DNA from: an uncultured beta proteobacterium
Lineage (GTDB): Bacteria; Pseudomonadota; Gammaproteobacteria; Burkholderiales; Burkholderiaceae_C
NCBI GenBank assembly: GCA_903853895.1
Contig: CAINUX010000288.1
Span: 1 to 42,711 of the forward strand
Direction of reading: 5' to 3'
Length of the DNA: 42,711 bases
Positions 24,550 through 32,592 of the stretch are shown here, piece after piece (positions within the stretch are counted from its first letter, which is position 1; each line of letters starts with the position of its first letter). A program made the position numbers and the translations under genes. The notes below the pieces were generated by a model. The model was not told where the DNA came from, did no database searches, and saw only the letters and a program-made list of their open reading frames with translations.

Positions 24550-27024
24550 CTAAGTGCCAACAACGTGCAGGAGTAGCCACGCCGGGAGGCCCAGGTAGAG
24601 CAGGGCAAGTGCTGCGCGCTCAAGCCACCGCCGCAGTTCGACCGCTTGCGCTGGGCGCAGCAGCACGGCCAGCAGTGTGCCACCTTCGATGGCCGTGCGC
24701 AGGGCTGCGGCGGTCAGCACCACACCGATGGCCCATGCGGCCCACCACAGCGAGAAGGTCGTGAGGTAAGCCTTCAGACCGAAGGTGTAGTACTCGCCAA
24801 AACTGCTGCCATAGGCAATGTGCTGGTGCAGCCGAAACGCCGGAAGCGCCAGCACCAGGGGGAACAGGACGAACTTGGCCAGTGGGTGGTCCAGCCGCCC
24901 ACGGCGGACCGCCAGTCGGGCCTTTGCATACATCGTCTCCCGTGAGCGGCTGCTGTCTGGCGGCTCTGGGGGGCCACCGGCCGCAGCCAGTGCGCGCGCC
25001 AATGCTGTCGGGTTGACCAGTGCAATCCCGTAGTGCCAGCGCTCGCCGGAGGTTAGCCGTAGCGAGGCGCCGGGGCCAGGAAGCGGCACACGCCAGGGCG
25101 TGATGGCGGCGATGTCTGTCAGTGCTAGTTCGAGGCGCCGCGCGCCACGCGTTAGCACCAGCACACCGTTTTCGATGGAGGCACGCGCGGCAAAGGCCAT
25201 CAGCACACACCACGCGGCAGCTTCGGGGGCCAGGAAAAAACCCGTGAACAGGCGCATCTGGGCCAGCGTGTTGCCCCGCAGCGAGTCGTTGGACAGTATT
25301 GCGATGCCTATCACTAGCAGACTGCCGCGCGCAAAGGCGCGCAACAACCCCGCGGCAAGGCGGGCGGCGGGCGGCAAGATGGAGACGTTCGCGGGAAAGG
25401 CCATGGCCGTGTCCCGTTCCGGCTCCGACTGCGCGCCGCGCGTGCGCGATGCAGGGAATACCGTCACCACCGCCAGCAGCGCGAGGAACGCCATCCCGAA
25501 AGGGCCAACCCAATCGCCCCAGGCCACCATCAGCGTGCGCGGCGCTGGCCCCACCGGCAGGTCACCGATCACCAAGGTGCGTTCGCCCATACGCGCCCCG
25601 GCGACTACGGTGCCCGTAGGGTCTATCACGCCGCTGTAGCCGTTGGTGGTGACGCGGAACTGCGGCAAGCGGGTTTCGATGCTGCGAAACGCGGCCACCG
25701 CCTGGTGCAGCTGCGCGCCATGCGGGTAGTCGGTGAACCAGGAGTCGTTCGACATCGTCAGGATGGCTTGCGCCCCTTGTCGGGCACCATCGATGGCGAG
25801 CTGGGTGTCCACGTCGTCCAGGCAGATCAGGGCTTGCACCGGGATCTCGCGGCCGTCAGCCAGGCGCAGTGGGAACACGCGTGCGCCGTCGCCGGCCTTC
25901 CAGGTGCCGGTCCACGGCAGCCAGCTGCGAAGCGTTGGCCCGTCCAGCCAGGCGGGCACAAACTCGGTCAGCGGAAAGAGACGCGTCTTGCGGTAAAAGC
26001 CCAGGAGGCCGGCGCCGGGCACCACAAACGCGGCTGCGTTGTATTCGCCGGCCGCGTCGCGGTCGTAGGTGCCGAACACGAACGGCACCCCGGCGGATTG
26101 AACGATGCCCAGGATGTCGCGGTCGAGTTCGGCCCCCGCTGCGCTCTTGGGATGGCCAAAGGTGGTGGGGTAGGCCGTCTCGGACCACAGCACGGCATCC
26201 GCGTGCTGGCGCACCACCGCGTCGTAGCTCATGGCGAAGTGCGTGTCCAGCACCTCGCGCACCACGGCCAATGCGCCCCTGGTCTGTCGTTGGCGTTCAT
26301 AGTCCACGATGTTGGACTGGACCAGTCCCATGCGCAGCAGCTTGCCGTCGGGGGCGGGCCTGGCCGCGAGCGCGACGAGGCCATAGCCCGCCAGCAGCAG
26401 TGGCACCAGCGCAGCCAGGGCCAAAGGCCTGGCCATTGCGCGGGCGCCGTCGCGCCGCCGTGCCATCGCAAACGCCACGCCTTCATTCGCCAGCAGCAGC
26501 AGGATGGTCAGACCCGCCGCACCGCCTACATCTGCCCCCTGGCGCAGCAGGCGCGATGGATACAGCCCGTGGCCCAGTGTGTCGCCCAGCAGCTTGGGCA
26601 CCAACCATTCCGTTGCAACCCAGGCGCTAGCGCCCGCCAGTGCGCACAGCACGGGGCCCAACCGGCGCCGGGCCACGTGACGCACCACCGCGAAGACCAG
26701 AAACTGCGGCTGGAACAGCGGCGCTGCCAGCAGCAGGATGATCAGGCCGGTGGCCCCGCCGACCTGTGTGTAGTGGCCGATGGCGATCCCGAACCAGGCA
26801 AATGCTGCCGCCGTGAAGGCAACCGACATGGCGTAGGCACCCAGCAGTGCGCCCGTTAACGTCCGGCTCGCGTCCAGCGTGCGCAGCCACGGCGCGAGGA
26901 ACACGAAGCCCAGCAGCCAGCCTGCGCCGCCCTGCGCGTACAGGGCTGACAGGGCCGCACTGGCTGCGATGCCTGCCAGCACGCGCAGAACAACGGAGCG
27001 GGGCAGGGGTGCTGCGTCGCTCAA
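24550..27024 (-). CDS. Lnt-like membrane acyltransferase fused to extra C-terminal membrane domain
   Basis: An 824-residue protein. Residues 1-~525 follow the Lnt plan: about six membrane helices, then a nitrilase domain with Glu282 (LWSETAYP), Lys346 (FYRKTRLFPLTEF), Glu354 and Cys401 (ALICLDD). After the cysteine, the Tyr-Glu of canonical Lnt (Cys-Tyr-Glu in the copy at 2983) is Leu402-Asp403. Residues ~550-824 are an added region: membrane helices around a PH-like beta segment (ENGVLVLTRGARRLELAL, then DIAAITPW) and two further helices near the end. It may acylate something other than standard lipoproteins. It is not the only Lnt, so it is probably specialised. ATG overlaps the upstream gene's stop by 4 bases. 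Confidence 0.82.
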   Translation of the reverse strand: MSDAAPLPRSVVLRVLAGIAASAALSALYAQGGAGWLLGFVFLAPWLRTLDASRTLTGALLGAYAMSVAFTAAAFAWFGIAIGHYTQVGGATGLIILLLAAPLFQPQFLVFAVVRHVARRRLGPVLCALAGASAWVATEWLVPKLLGDTLGHGLYPSRLLRQGADVGGAAGLTILLLLANEGVAFAMARRRDGARAMARPLALAALVPLLLAGYGLVALAARPAPDGKLLRMGLVQSNIVDYERQRQTRGALAVVREVLDTHFAMSYDAVVRQHADAVLWSETAYPTTFGHPKSAAGAELDRDILGIVQSAGVPFVFGTYDRDAAGEYNAAAFVVPGAGLLGFYRKTRLFPLTEFVPAWLDGPTLRSWLPWTGTWKAGDGARVFPLRLADGREIPVQALICLDDVDTQLAIDGARQGAQAILTMSNDSWFTDYPHGAQLHQAVAAFRSIETRLPQFRVTTNGYSGVIDPTGTVVAGARMGERTLVIGDLPVGPAPRTLMVAWGDWVGPFGMAFLALLAVVTVFPASRTRGAQSEPERDTAMAFPANVSILPPAARLAAGLLRAFARGSLLVIGIAILSNDSLRGNTLAQMRLFTGFFLAPEAAAWCVLMAFAARASIENGVLVLTRGARRLELALTDIAAITPWRVPLPGPGASLRLTSGERWHYGIALVNPTALARALAAAGGPPEPPDSSRSRETMYAKARLAVRRGRLDHPLAKFVLFPLVLALPAFRLHQHIAYGSSFGEYYTFGLKAYLTTFSLWWAAWAIGVVLTAAALRTAIEGGTLLAVLLRPAQAVELRRWLERAALALLYLGLPAWLLLHVVGT

Positions 27025-27704
27025 GACCCAGGGCCTGCCGATGCGATAGGCGCGGGAATCACAATGCGCCGTATGGCCAGCCCGGGCGGGGCCAGCTCGG
27101 GCGGCACCACGCGATCCTTGGGAATCTTGACAGGGCCGTTGGGCGTGTCAAAGAACTCGCGATCGGGCGCGAACATCAGGATGGCCTCGATGCGCTGGCC
27201 ATCATCGGTTGCCTGGTGGTGGCGCACATAGCCTGGCGGCAGCACAAAATCTTCGGGGACCGCCAGGCCGATCATCGGCGGGCGGGTGCCGGGTGGCGAG
27301 AAGGCACCCAGACCGGTCTCGATGCCGGCCTGGTGCAGTCGGGTGATCACTTCGTTCATTGTTGGCTTCTCGCCGGGGTTGACGTAGCTGGACAGGTCAG
27401 GCGTCGGGTCACCGTTGACGGTACGTTCCTGCGGAGCGATTTGCACGATCCGAAGGCCAGTCGCGGCACCCGACGCCGCGGTGGAGGCCGACCCTTCCGG
27501 AACCGCTGCGGGTACGGGGGCCAGCAAAGGTACTGGCGTTGCCGTGGCGGCGGGAGCGTCCGGGGGCGAGGAGGGCGACATCACCAGATAGGTGAGCCCA
27601 CCCGCCGCAATGCCGGCCGCAAGAGCGATGTAGCCCAGGGAGGGTCGCCACGCGTGCCCGTCTTCAGGCGGAGGATTGGGCCCACGGCGTCGTCGCGGCT
27701 CCAT
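27021..27704 (-). CDS. Hypothetical single-pass membrane protein
   Basis: A 227-residue protein not recognised as a known family. A basic, Pro-rich cytoplasmic start (MEPRRRRGPNPPPEDG) is followed by one membrane helix (GYIALAAGIAAGGLTYLVM, about 24-42), a Pro/Ala-rich linker and a periplasmic domain of about 140 residues (from GLRIVQIAPQERTV). The type II topology puts the domain in the periplasm. It overlaps the Lnt-like gene by 4 bases and is 21 bases from the SGNH hydrolase gene, so the three are very likely co-transcribed and the protein may act with the Lnt-like enzyme. Confidence 0.75.
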   Translation of the reverse strand: MEPRRRRGPNPPPEDGHAWRPSLGYIALAAGIAAGGLTYLVMSPSSPPDAPAATATPVPLLAPVPAAVPEGSASTAASGAATGLRIVQIAPQERTVNGDPTPDLSSYVNPGEKPTMNEVITRLHQAGIETGLGAFSPPGTRPPMIGLAVPEDFVLPPGYVRHHQATDDGQRIEAILMFAPDREFFDTPNGPVKIPKDRVVPPELAPPGLAIRRIVIPAPIASAGPGS

Positions 27705-27725
27705 GGGGTGGCGTGCTCCTGACCG

Positions 27726-28814
27726 TCAGGGAGCGGACGGGTTGGACGTCGACACCGCCCAGCCCATGCGCTCATGTCCGTACTGGTTCCAGATCGGGCT
27801 CTTGCCACCGGTGAACGAGGTGTAGCGCGCTGCGCCCGAGCCGGTGGTGCCGCCAAACAGGCCGGCGGTGACCGTGCCGCCGGTATAGGTCGGGTGGGTG
27901 TCGTCCGACTGGATGTAGTCGTAGCTGCTGCTGGCCGACACGAAGTGCGCGTTGGCATCGCGTATCGTTGGCTTCAGGGTGCTGGTGATGCGGGTCAGGT
28001 AGCTGGCCTCGCTCTCGCCGGAGACATAGCGCAGGCCATTGGTGTCGATGATGCCGTCGCCATTGCTGTCGTAGTCGGCACCCATGTACTCGGCGAAGTT
28101 GTCCGTGCACTGGAAGCCCTTTTGCCGCGCGTATTCGCACATCCAGTAGTTCATGGTGGCCAGCTTGGGCAGGAAGGTGGTGCGCAGGTTCACCGTGGCG
28201 CCGGTCGAGGCGTCCTTGCAGCTGCTTTGCACATTGTCGGCGTTGTAGCCGGGGTAGTGCAGGTTCGAGATGATCTTCACCTTGACACCCGCATAGGCGT
28301 TGGCGTTGATGTAATCCATGGCCGCCGCCACATAGGTCTTGCAATTGTTCACGCCGGCGTTCATGCCGCTGTAATCACACGTTCCTGTCTGCTTCTTGAA
28401 AGCGGTGCGCGCTTGGAGTCCATCGTTGCCGCACATCTCGAAGGTCACCGCGCGGGTCGAGCTGGCCTGCATGTATGACTTTTCAGCCACGATCTTGTTG
28501 TTGTAGATGTCTGAGGCCACCGCGCCGGACTTGGTGCGGCGCACGCTCTCGATGTCGCTGTTCCACAAGGCCGACAGATATTCCGCATCCACGGTGGGTG
28601 CCGAGTATTTTGCGGCGTTGGTGGTAGAGCCGTTGTAGCCGGCGTAGATGGAATCACCATAGGCGACCACACGGTACTTCGTCGTGGTGCCCGCTCGGTC
28701 AATCGTCCAGGATACGTTCTGATTCAAGGTACTGGCCGCCGCCTCTGAACCGAAGGCCAGTGCCGCGAGGGCTGGCAACAACATGCGAAATGCGATACGG
28801 AATCGGGTATTCAT
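27726..28814 (-). CDS. Secreted SGNH/GDSL-family hydrolase with EF-hand-like loop
   Basis: A 362-residue exported esterase-type hydrolase. The signal peptide (FRMLLPALAALAFGSEAAAS) precedes block I with nucleophile Ser55 (AYGDSIYAGY); block III is CGNDG with Asn130; block V is QSDDTHP with Asp304 and His307. Residues 247-257 (DYDSNGDGIID) match a DxDxNGDGxxD calcium loop as in EF-hand/dockerin modules, and several cysteines could form disulfides. The substrate is unknown; acyl or acetyl esters in the envelope or outside are typical. GGAG lies before ATG 28814, which is preferred to the open frame from 28979. Confidence 0.85.
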   Translation of the reverse strand: MNTRFRIAFRMLLPALAALAFGSEAAASTLNQNVSWTIDRAGTTTKYRVVAYGDSIYAGYNGSTTNAAKYSAPTVDAEYLSALWNSDIESVRRTKSGAVASDIYNNKIVAEKSYMQASSTRAVTFEMCGNDGLQARTAFKKQTGTCDYSGMNAGVNNCKTYVAAAMDYINANAYAGVKVKIISNLHYPGYNADNVQSSCKDASTGATVNLRTTFLPKLATMNYWMCEYARQKGFQCTDNFAEYMGADYDSNGDGIIDTNGLRYVSGESEASYLTRITSTLKPTIRDANAHFVSASSSYDYIQSDDTHPTYTGGTVTAGLFGGTTGSGAARYTSFTGGKSPIWNQYGHERMGWAVSTSNPSAP

Positions 28815-28947
28815 GCAATGTCTCCAATAGGTGAGTTTTAGACCGAAAGGTGGCGCAGTATTGCACCTTCGGTGAACTCGCGAACCGCGTGGAAACCCTT
28901 GCCCGCGTTCCGTTTGCCGCGGCGGATGAAGGTGCCGCAGCAGACGT

Positions 28948-30102
28948 TCAGGGGCAGGCGGTCTGCTGGGCGCTTGCAAGGGCGGGCACGATCTGACCTA
29001 GTGTGCGCTGGCCCTGGACGATGGGGGTGCTGGGGACCAGGGCCTGTTTGGTGTCCGGGGTTTGGAGCGCTGCATCAAAGCCGTTGATCGTCATGCAGGC
29101 CAGTGCCGTGCGGTCAGCGTCCGAAATTTTGGCCAGCATGCCTTGCGCATTGCGCTGGCTTCGGTCAAAGGCGTTTTGGTCGCGGGCCCCCTGCTGGGCC
29201 AGCAGGAAGGCGCCGTAGGCCAGGCGAGTATTGGCTGGCTGGCTAACGCCGTCTCGCAACAAAACGCCCAAGGCGTTTAACCCTTCCAAATTGCCCAGAC
29301 TCCAGGCCGCCGCAAACCAGCGGTAGGCCAGCGCATAGTCTCTGGATGCAGGGTCTGCGGTCAGATACGACAGGCCCATCGCGTGGGCCGCAGTGCCCTC
29401 GCCATGCTCGGCCAGGCGTGTATAGAGTGTGCGCATCATCGTCTGGTCGCCCCGTTCGCGGGCCGCACTCGCAGCCTCCAGGCTGGCGAACGGTTGAAAT
29501 GGCACGTTTTCCTGGAACTGCGTGTTGATCTGGGGTGGCACCGCGTAGTCGGCGGCCTCGCGCACCGCGCGCAGCGTTTTACCGAATTCCGCAAACTGCG
29601 CGTAGCCCTTGTTGTTGCCCACATTTTGTATGTCGAACGCGGGCGCACTGTAGGCGCGCAACGCATTGGCGCAGCCCTCGGCGGAGGGGGGCTGGCGGTG
29701 GAAATGGGTTTTGGCGTTGGCAATGATTCCGCTGGACAGAGTCTTCAAAAGGGCACCGGACTCGCGCTGGTATTGCTCTGCGCTGATCGTTTTGGCATGG
29801 GCCAGGTATTGGTCCAACCATACCCGCGTGCTGACGATGTCGCCCTTGTTGCGGTCAAACCAGGTCCTGGCAATGGAGTCCACGCGCGCTGACTCGGTTG
29901 GCATCAAGGTACCGCACTCCGCACGCAGCATCTGCAGGGTCAGTTCCTGGGTTTGTACAAAGGTGGCCGCGGCGTTGCGGCGTTCAATCTCGGCGGGGGC
30001 CAGAGCGCTCACGGGCGCCGCGCCCAGTTGGAAACCTGTGACCAGAAGTAGAACTCCGGTCAGGAGCTGGCGTGGGCGCATGCGGGGATTCGTTTTTGGC
30101 AT
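28948..30102 (-). CDS. Secreted Sel1/TPR-like repeat protein
   Basis: A 384-residue protein with an N-terminal signal (QLLTGVLLLVTGFQLGAAPVSA). The first half is helical and unrecognised. About residues 215-310 show Sel1-like repeats: ARERGDQTMMRTLYTRLAEHG, GTAAHAMGLSYLTADPASRDYALAYRW, then GNLEGLNALGVLLRDGVSQPAN. Such repeats bind proteins or help assemble envelope complexes. It is 133 bases upstream of the SGNH gene on the same strand, so it may head the same transcript or be separate. Its start lies just 41 bases from the second LiuR operator, which faces the thiolase gene; whether LiuR affects it is unknown. MRPRQLL is an alternative start. Confidence 0.75.
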   Translation of the reverse strand: MPKTNPRMRPRQLLTGVLLLVTGFQLGAAPVSALAPAEIERRNAAATFVQTQELTLQMLRAECGTLMPTESARVDSIARTWFDRNKGDIVSTRVWLDQYLAHAKTISAEQYQRESGALLKTLSSGIIANAKTHFHRQPPSAEGCANALRAYSAPAFDIQNVGNNKGYAQFAEFGKTLRAVREAADYAVPPQINTQFQENVPFQPFASLEAASAARERGDQTMMRTLYTRLAEHGEGTAAHAMGLSYLTADPASRDYALAYRWFAAAWSLGNLEGLNALGVLLRDGVSQPANTRLAYGAFLLAQQGARDQNAFDRSQRNAQGMLAKISDADRTALACMTINGFDAALQTPDTKQALVPSTPIVQGQRTLGQIVPALASAQQTACP

Positions 30103-30142
30103 GGGCGCAGTTTATCGCGGCGCTGGAGGCTTTCTGTCACAA

Positions 30143-30164
30143 TTGACGTTTACGTAAACGTCAA
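30143..30164. promoter_or_regulatory. LiuR operator, copy 2 (perfect palindrome)
   Basis: The same perfect 22-bp palindrome as at 14999-15020 (arms TTGACGTTTAC and GTAAACGTCAA); identity extends to 25 bases (30141-30165). It lies about 43 bases before the thiolase ATG. The first arm gives a TTGACG -35, with TTACAA/TACAAT about 20 bases downstream, the long spacing typical of MerR-controlled promoters. Confidence 0.85.
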
Positions 30165-30206
30165 CTCTTTACAATCTCAGTCCATCACTGTTAAGGAGAA
30201 ACCAGC

Positions 30207-31388
30207 ATGTCGGATTCCATCGTTATCGTCGGCGCAGCCCGTACCCCCATGGGGGCCTTTCAGGGCGACTTTTCCAGCCTTGCGGCGCATGATCTGGGTG
30301 GCGCGGCCATCAAGGCGGCGGTGGAGCGCGCCGGTATTTCTCCTGACTTGGTGACCGAGGTTTTGTTTGGCAACTGCCTGATGGCGGGCCAGGGCCAAGC
30401 GCCAGCGCGCCAGGCGGGTTTCAAGGGCGGCCTGCCCAAGAGTGCGGGTGCGGTCACGCTGTCCAAGATGTGTGGCTCGGCCATGCGCGCGGCCATGTTC
30501 GCCAACGACATGCTGATCGCCGGTAGCCACGAGGTGCTGGTGGCCGGTGGCATGGAGAGCATGACCAACGCGCCCTACCTGCTGCCCAAGGCGCGTGGTG
30601 GCTACCGCATTGGCCATGACCGCATTTTTGACCACATGATGCTCGACGGCCTGGAAGACGCCTACGAAGCCGGTCGCTCGATGGGCACCTTTGGCGAAGA
30701 CTGCGCCACCAAATACAGCTTCACCCGTGCCGAGCAGGATGCCTTTGCCACGGCCAGCGTGCAGCGCGCCAAGGCCGCCACCGAGTCCGGTGCATTTGCC
30801 GCCGAGATAACACCGGTCACGGTCAAGGGCCGTGGTGGCGAGGTGGTTGTGTCGATCGACGAAGGTCCTGGCAAGGTCAAGCTGGACAAGATTTCCACGC
30901 TGAAACCCGCGTTCAAGAAAGACGGCACGATCACCGCCGCCAGCAGTTCCAGCATCAATGACGGCGCGGCCGCACTGGTGATGATGAAGGCCTCCACCGC
31001 GGCCAAGCTGGGCTGCAAGCCGCTGGCCCGCATCGTGGCGCACGCCACCCATGCGCAGGAACCCGAGTGGTTTGCCACCGCACCGGTGGGCGCTACCCAA
31101 AAGGTGTTGGCCAAGGCCGGCTGGGCCGTGGGCGATGTGGATCTGTGGGAAGTGAACGAAGCCTTTGCCGTTGTGCCCATGGCGCTGATGAAAGAGCTGG
31201 GTGTGCCGCACGACAAGGTCAATGTGAACGGCGGCGCCTGCGCACTGGGTCACCCGATTGGCGCGTCCGGCGCGCGCATCATGGTCACGCTGATGTATGC
31301 GCTGCAGGCCCGTGGGCTCAAGAAAGGTCTGGCTACGTTGTGCATTGGCGGCGGCGAGGCGACCGCAGTGGCGCTGGAAATGCTATAA
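30207..31388 (+). CDS. Acetyl-CoA C-acetyltransferase (thiolase)
   Basis: A 393-residue degradative/biosynthetic-type thiolase. The acyl-accepting Cys89 lies in LSKMCGSAM, with His349 in GACALGHPIGASGAR and Cys379 in TLCIGGGEATA, the complete catalytic set. In leucine breakdown it would cleave acetoacetyl-CoA to two acetyl-CoA. AAGGAG sits before ATG 30207 and the LiuR palindrome is upstream, so it belongs to the Liu regulon. The stop codon TAA (31386-31388) is contributed by dispersed repeat copy D. PhaA/AtoB roles in polyhydroxybutyrate or fatty acid use are also possible. Confidence 0.94.
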   Translation: MSDSIVIVGAARTPMGAFQGDFSSLAAHDLGGAAIKAAVERAGISPDLVTEVLFGNCLMAGQGQAPARQAGFKGGLPKSAGAVTLSKMCGSAMRAAMFANDMLIAGSHEVLVAGGMESMTNAPYLLPKARGGYRIGHDRIFDHMMLDGLEDAYEAGRSMGTFGEDCATKYSFTRAEQDAFATASVQRAKAATESGAFAAEITPVTVKGRGGEVVVSIDEGPGKVKLDKISTLKPAFKKDGTITAASSSSINDGAAALVMMKASTAAKLGCKPLARIVAHATHAQEPEWFATAPVGATQKVLAKAGWAVGDVDLWEVNEAFAVVPMALMKELGVPHDKVNVNGGACALGHPIGASGARIMVTLMYALQARGLKKGLATLCIGGGEATAVALEML

Positions 31389-31431
31389 AGTTTGTAGCTA
31401 TACACGCATATTTCACGAGGGCTGGAGACCA
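31382..31431 (+). repeat. Dispersed ~50-bp repeat, copy D
   Basis: Starts GCTATAAAGTTTGTAGC and ends TTCACGAGGGCTGGAGACC. It supplies the thiolase stop codon at its left end and the GGAG (31424-31427) that is correctly spaced (6 bases) for the TTG start of the next gene at its right end. Confidence 0.78.
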
Positions 31432-31433
31432 AA

Positions 31434-32567
31434 TTGATACTTACCCAAGACCAGGAAATGGTGCGTGACGCGGTGCGCGCGTTTGCACAAGCCGAACTGT
31501 GGCCGCATGCCGCCCGGTGGGACAAGGAACACCACTTCCCCAAAGACGCGCACCAGGGGCTGGCCGCGCTGGGTGCCTACGGAATCTGCGTGCCAGAAGA
31601 CTTGGGCGGCGCCGGGCTGGACTACCTGACGCTGGCCCTTGTGCTGGAAGAGATCGCCGCCGGCGACGGTGGCACCAGCACGGTGATCAGCGTGACCAAC
31701 TGCCCGGTCAACGCCATCTTGATGAAATTCGGTAACGCGCAGCAGAAGACGCAGTGGCTGGAGCCGCTGGCGCAGGGCCAGATGCTGGGTGCCTTCTGCC
31801 TGACCGAGCCGCATGTGGGCAGCGACGCATCCAGCCTGCGCACCACGGCGGTGCTGGAAGGCGATGAATATGTGATCAATGGCGTCAAGCAGTTCATTAC
31901 CAGCGGCAAGAACGGCGATGTGGCTATCGTCATTGCCGTGACCGACAAGGGCGCGGGCAAAAAGGGCATGAGCGCTTTCCTGGTGCCGACCAACGCACCG
32001 GGCTATGTGGTGGCGCGCATCGAGGACAAGCTGGGTCAGCACAGCAGCGACACGGCGCAGATCAACTTTGACAACTGCCGCATCCCGGCCGAAAACCTGA
32101 TTGGCAAAGAGGGCGAGGGCTATGGCATCGCTCTGGGCGGGCTGGAAGGTGGACGCATCGGTATTGCCGCGCAGAGCGTGGGTATGGCACGCAGTGCGCT
32201 GGAAGTGGCGGTGGCCTATTCCAAGGATCGCCAGAGTTTTGGCACGGCCATCTTCAACCACCAGGCCGTGGGTTTCCGTCTGGCCGAATGCGCCACCCAG
32301 ATGGAGGCGGCCCGCCAGCTGATCTGGCACGCGGCTTCTCTGCGCGATGCGGGCCGGCCGTGTTTGAAAGAGGCCGCGATGGCTAAGCTATTTGCGAGCG
32401 AGATGGCTGAAAAGGTGTGCAGCGCCGCCATCCAGACCCTCGGTGGTTATGGCTACGTGAGCGACTTTCCACTGGAGCGCATCTACCGCGATGTGCGCGT
32501 CTGCCAGATTTACGAAGGCACCAGCGACGTGCAGAAGATCATCATCCAGCGCTCGCTGGCGGGCTAA
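31434..32567 (+). CDS. Acyl-CoA dehydrogenase
   Basis: A 377-residue FAD acyl-CoA dehydrogenase of the short/medium-chain type. Flavin and substrate segments FCLTEPHVGSDAS and VKQFITSGKNGDVAI are present; the catalytic base is Glu361 in QIYEGTSDVQK, unlike LiuA. TTG 31434 is the start: it gives ILTQDQEMVRDAVRAFAQ, the normal family N-terminus, and repeat copy D supplies the GGAG at the right distance. ATG 31458 would cut the first helix. It follows the thiolase by 45 bases and is probably LiuR-controlled with it. Exact substrate unknown. Confidence 0.93.
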   Translation: MILTQDQEMVRDAVRAFAQAELWPHAARWDKEHHFPKDAHQGLAALGAYGICVPEDLGGAGLDYLTLALVLEEIAAGDGGTSTVISVTNCPVNAILMKFGNAQQKTQWLEPLAQGQMLGAFCLTEPHVGSDASSLRTTAVLEGDEYVINGVKQFITSGKNGDVAIVIAVTDKGAGKKGMSAFLVPTNAPGYVVARIEDKLGQHSSDTAQINFDNCRIPAENLIGKEGEGYGIALGGLEGGRIGIAAQSVGMARSALEVAVAYSKDRQSFGTAIFNHQAVGFRLAECATQMEAARQLIWHAASLRDAGRPCLKEAAMAKLFASEMAEKVCSAAIQTLGGYGYVSDFPLERIYRDVRVCQIYEGTSDVQKIIIQRSLAG

Positions 32568-32592
32568 AAAGGGGGCGCTGCGGCGCCCTTTC
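32566..32592. terminator. Bidirectional terminator
   Basis: Stem GGGCGC/GCGCCC (32573-32588) with loop TGCG, flanked by an A run on the left and TTTCT on the right, between the acyl-CoA dehydrogenase stop and the end of the convergent tonB-like gene. Confidence 0.65.

Noticed and set aside
25705..26859. Plus-strand open frame (384 codons) opposite the Lnt-like gene
   Set aside because: The Lnt-like frame on the other strand has intact catalytic motifs; this frame is Arg/Gln/Gly-rich noise.
28843..28872. CCGAAAGGTG/CACCTTCGG hairpin in the leader of the SGNH gene
   Set aside because: The stem has a bulge and no T run or conserved riboswitch features; too weak to call a regulatory element.
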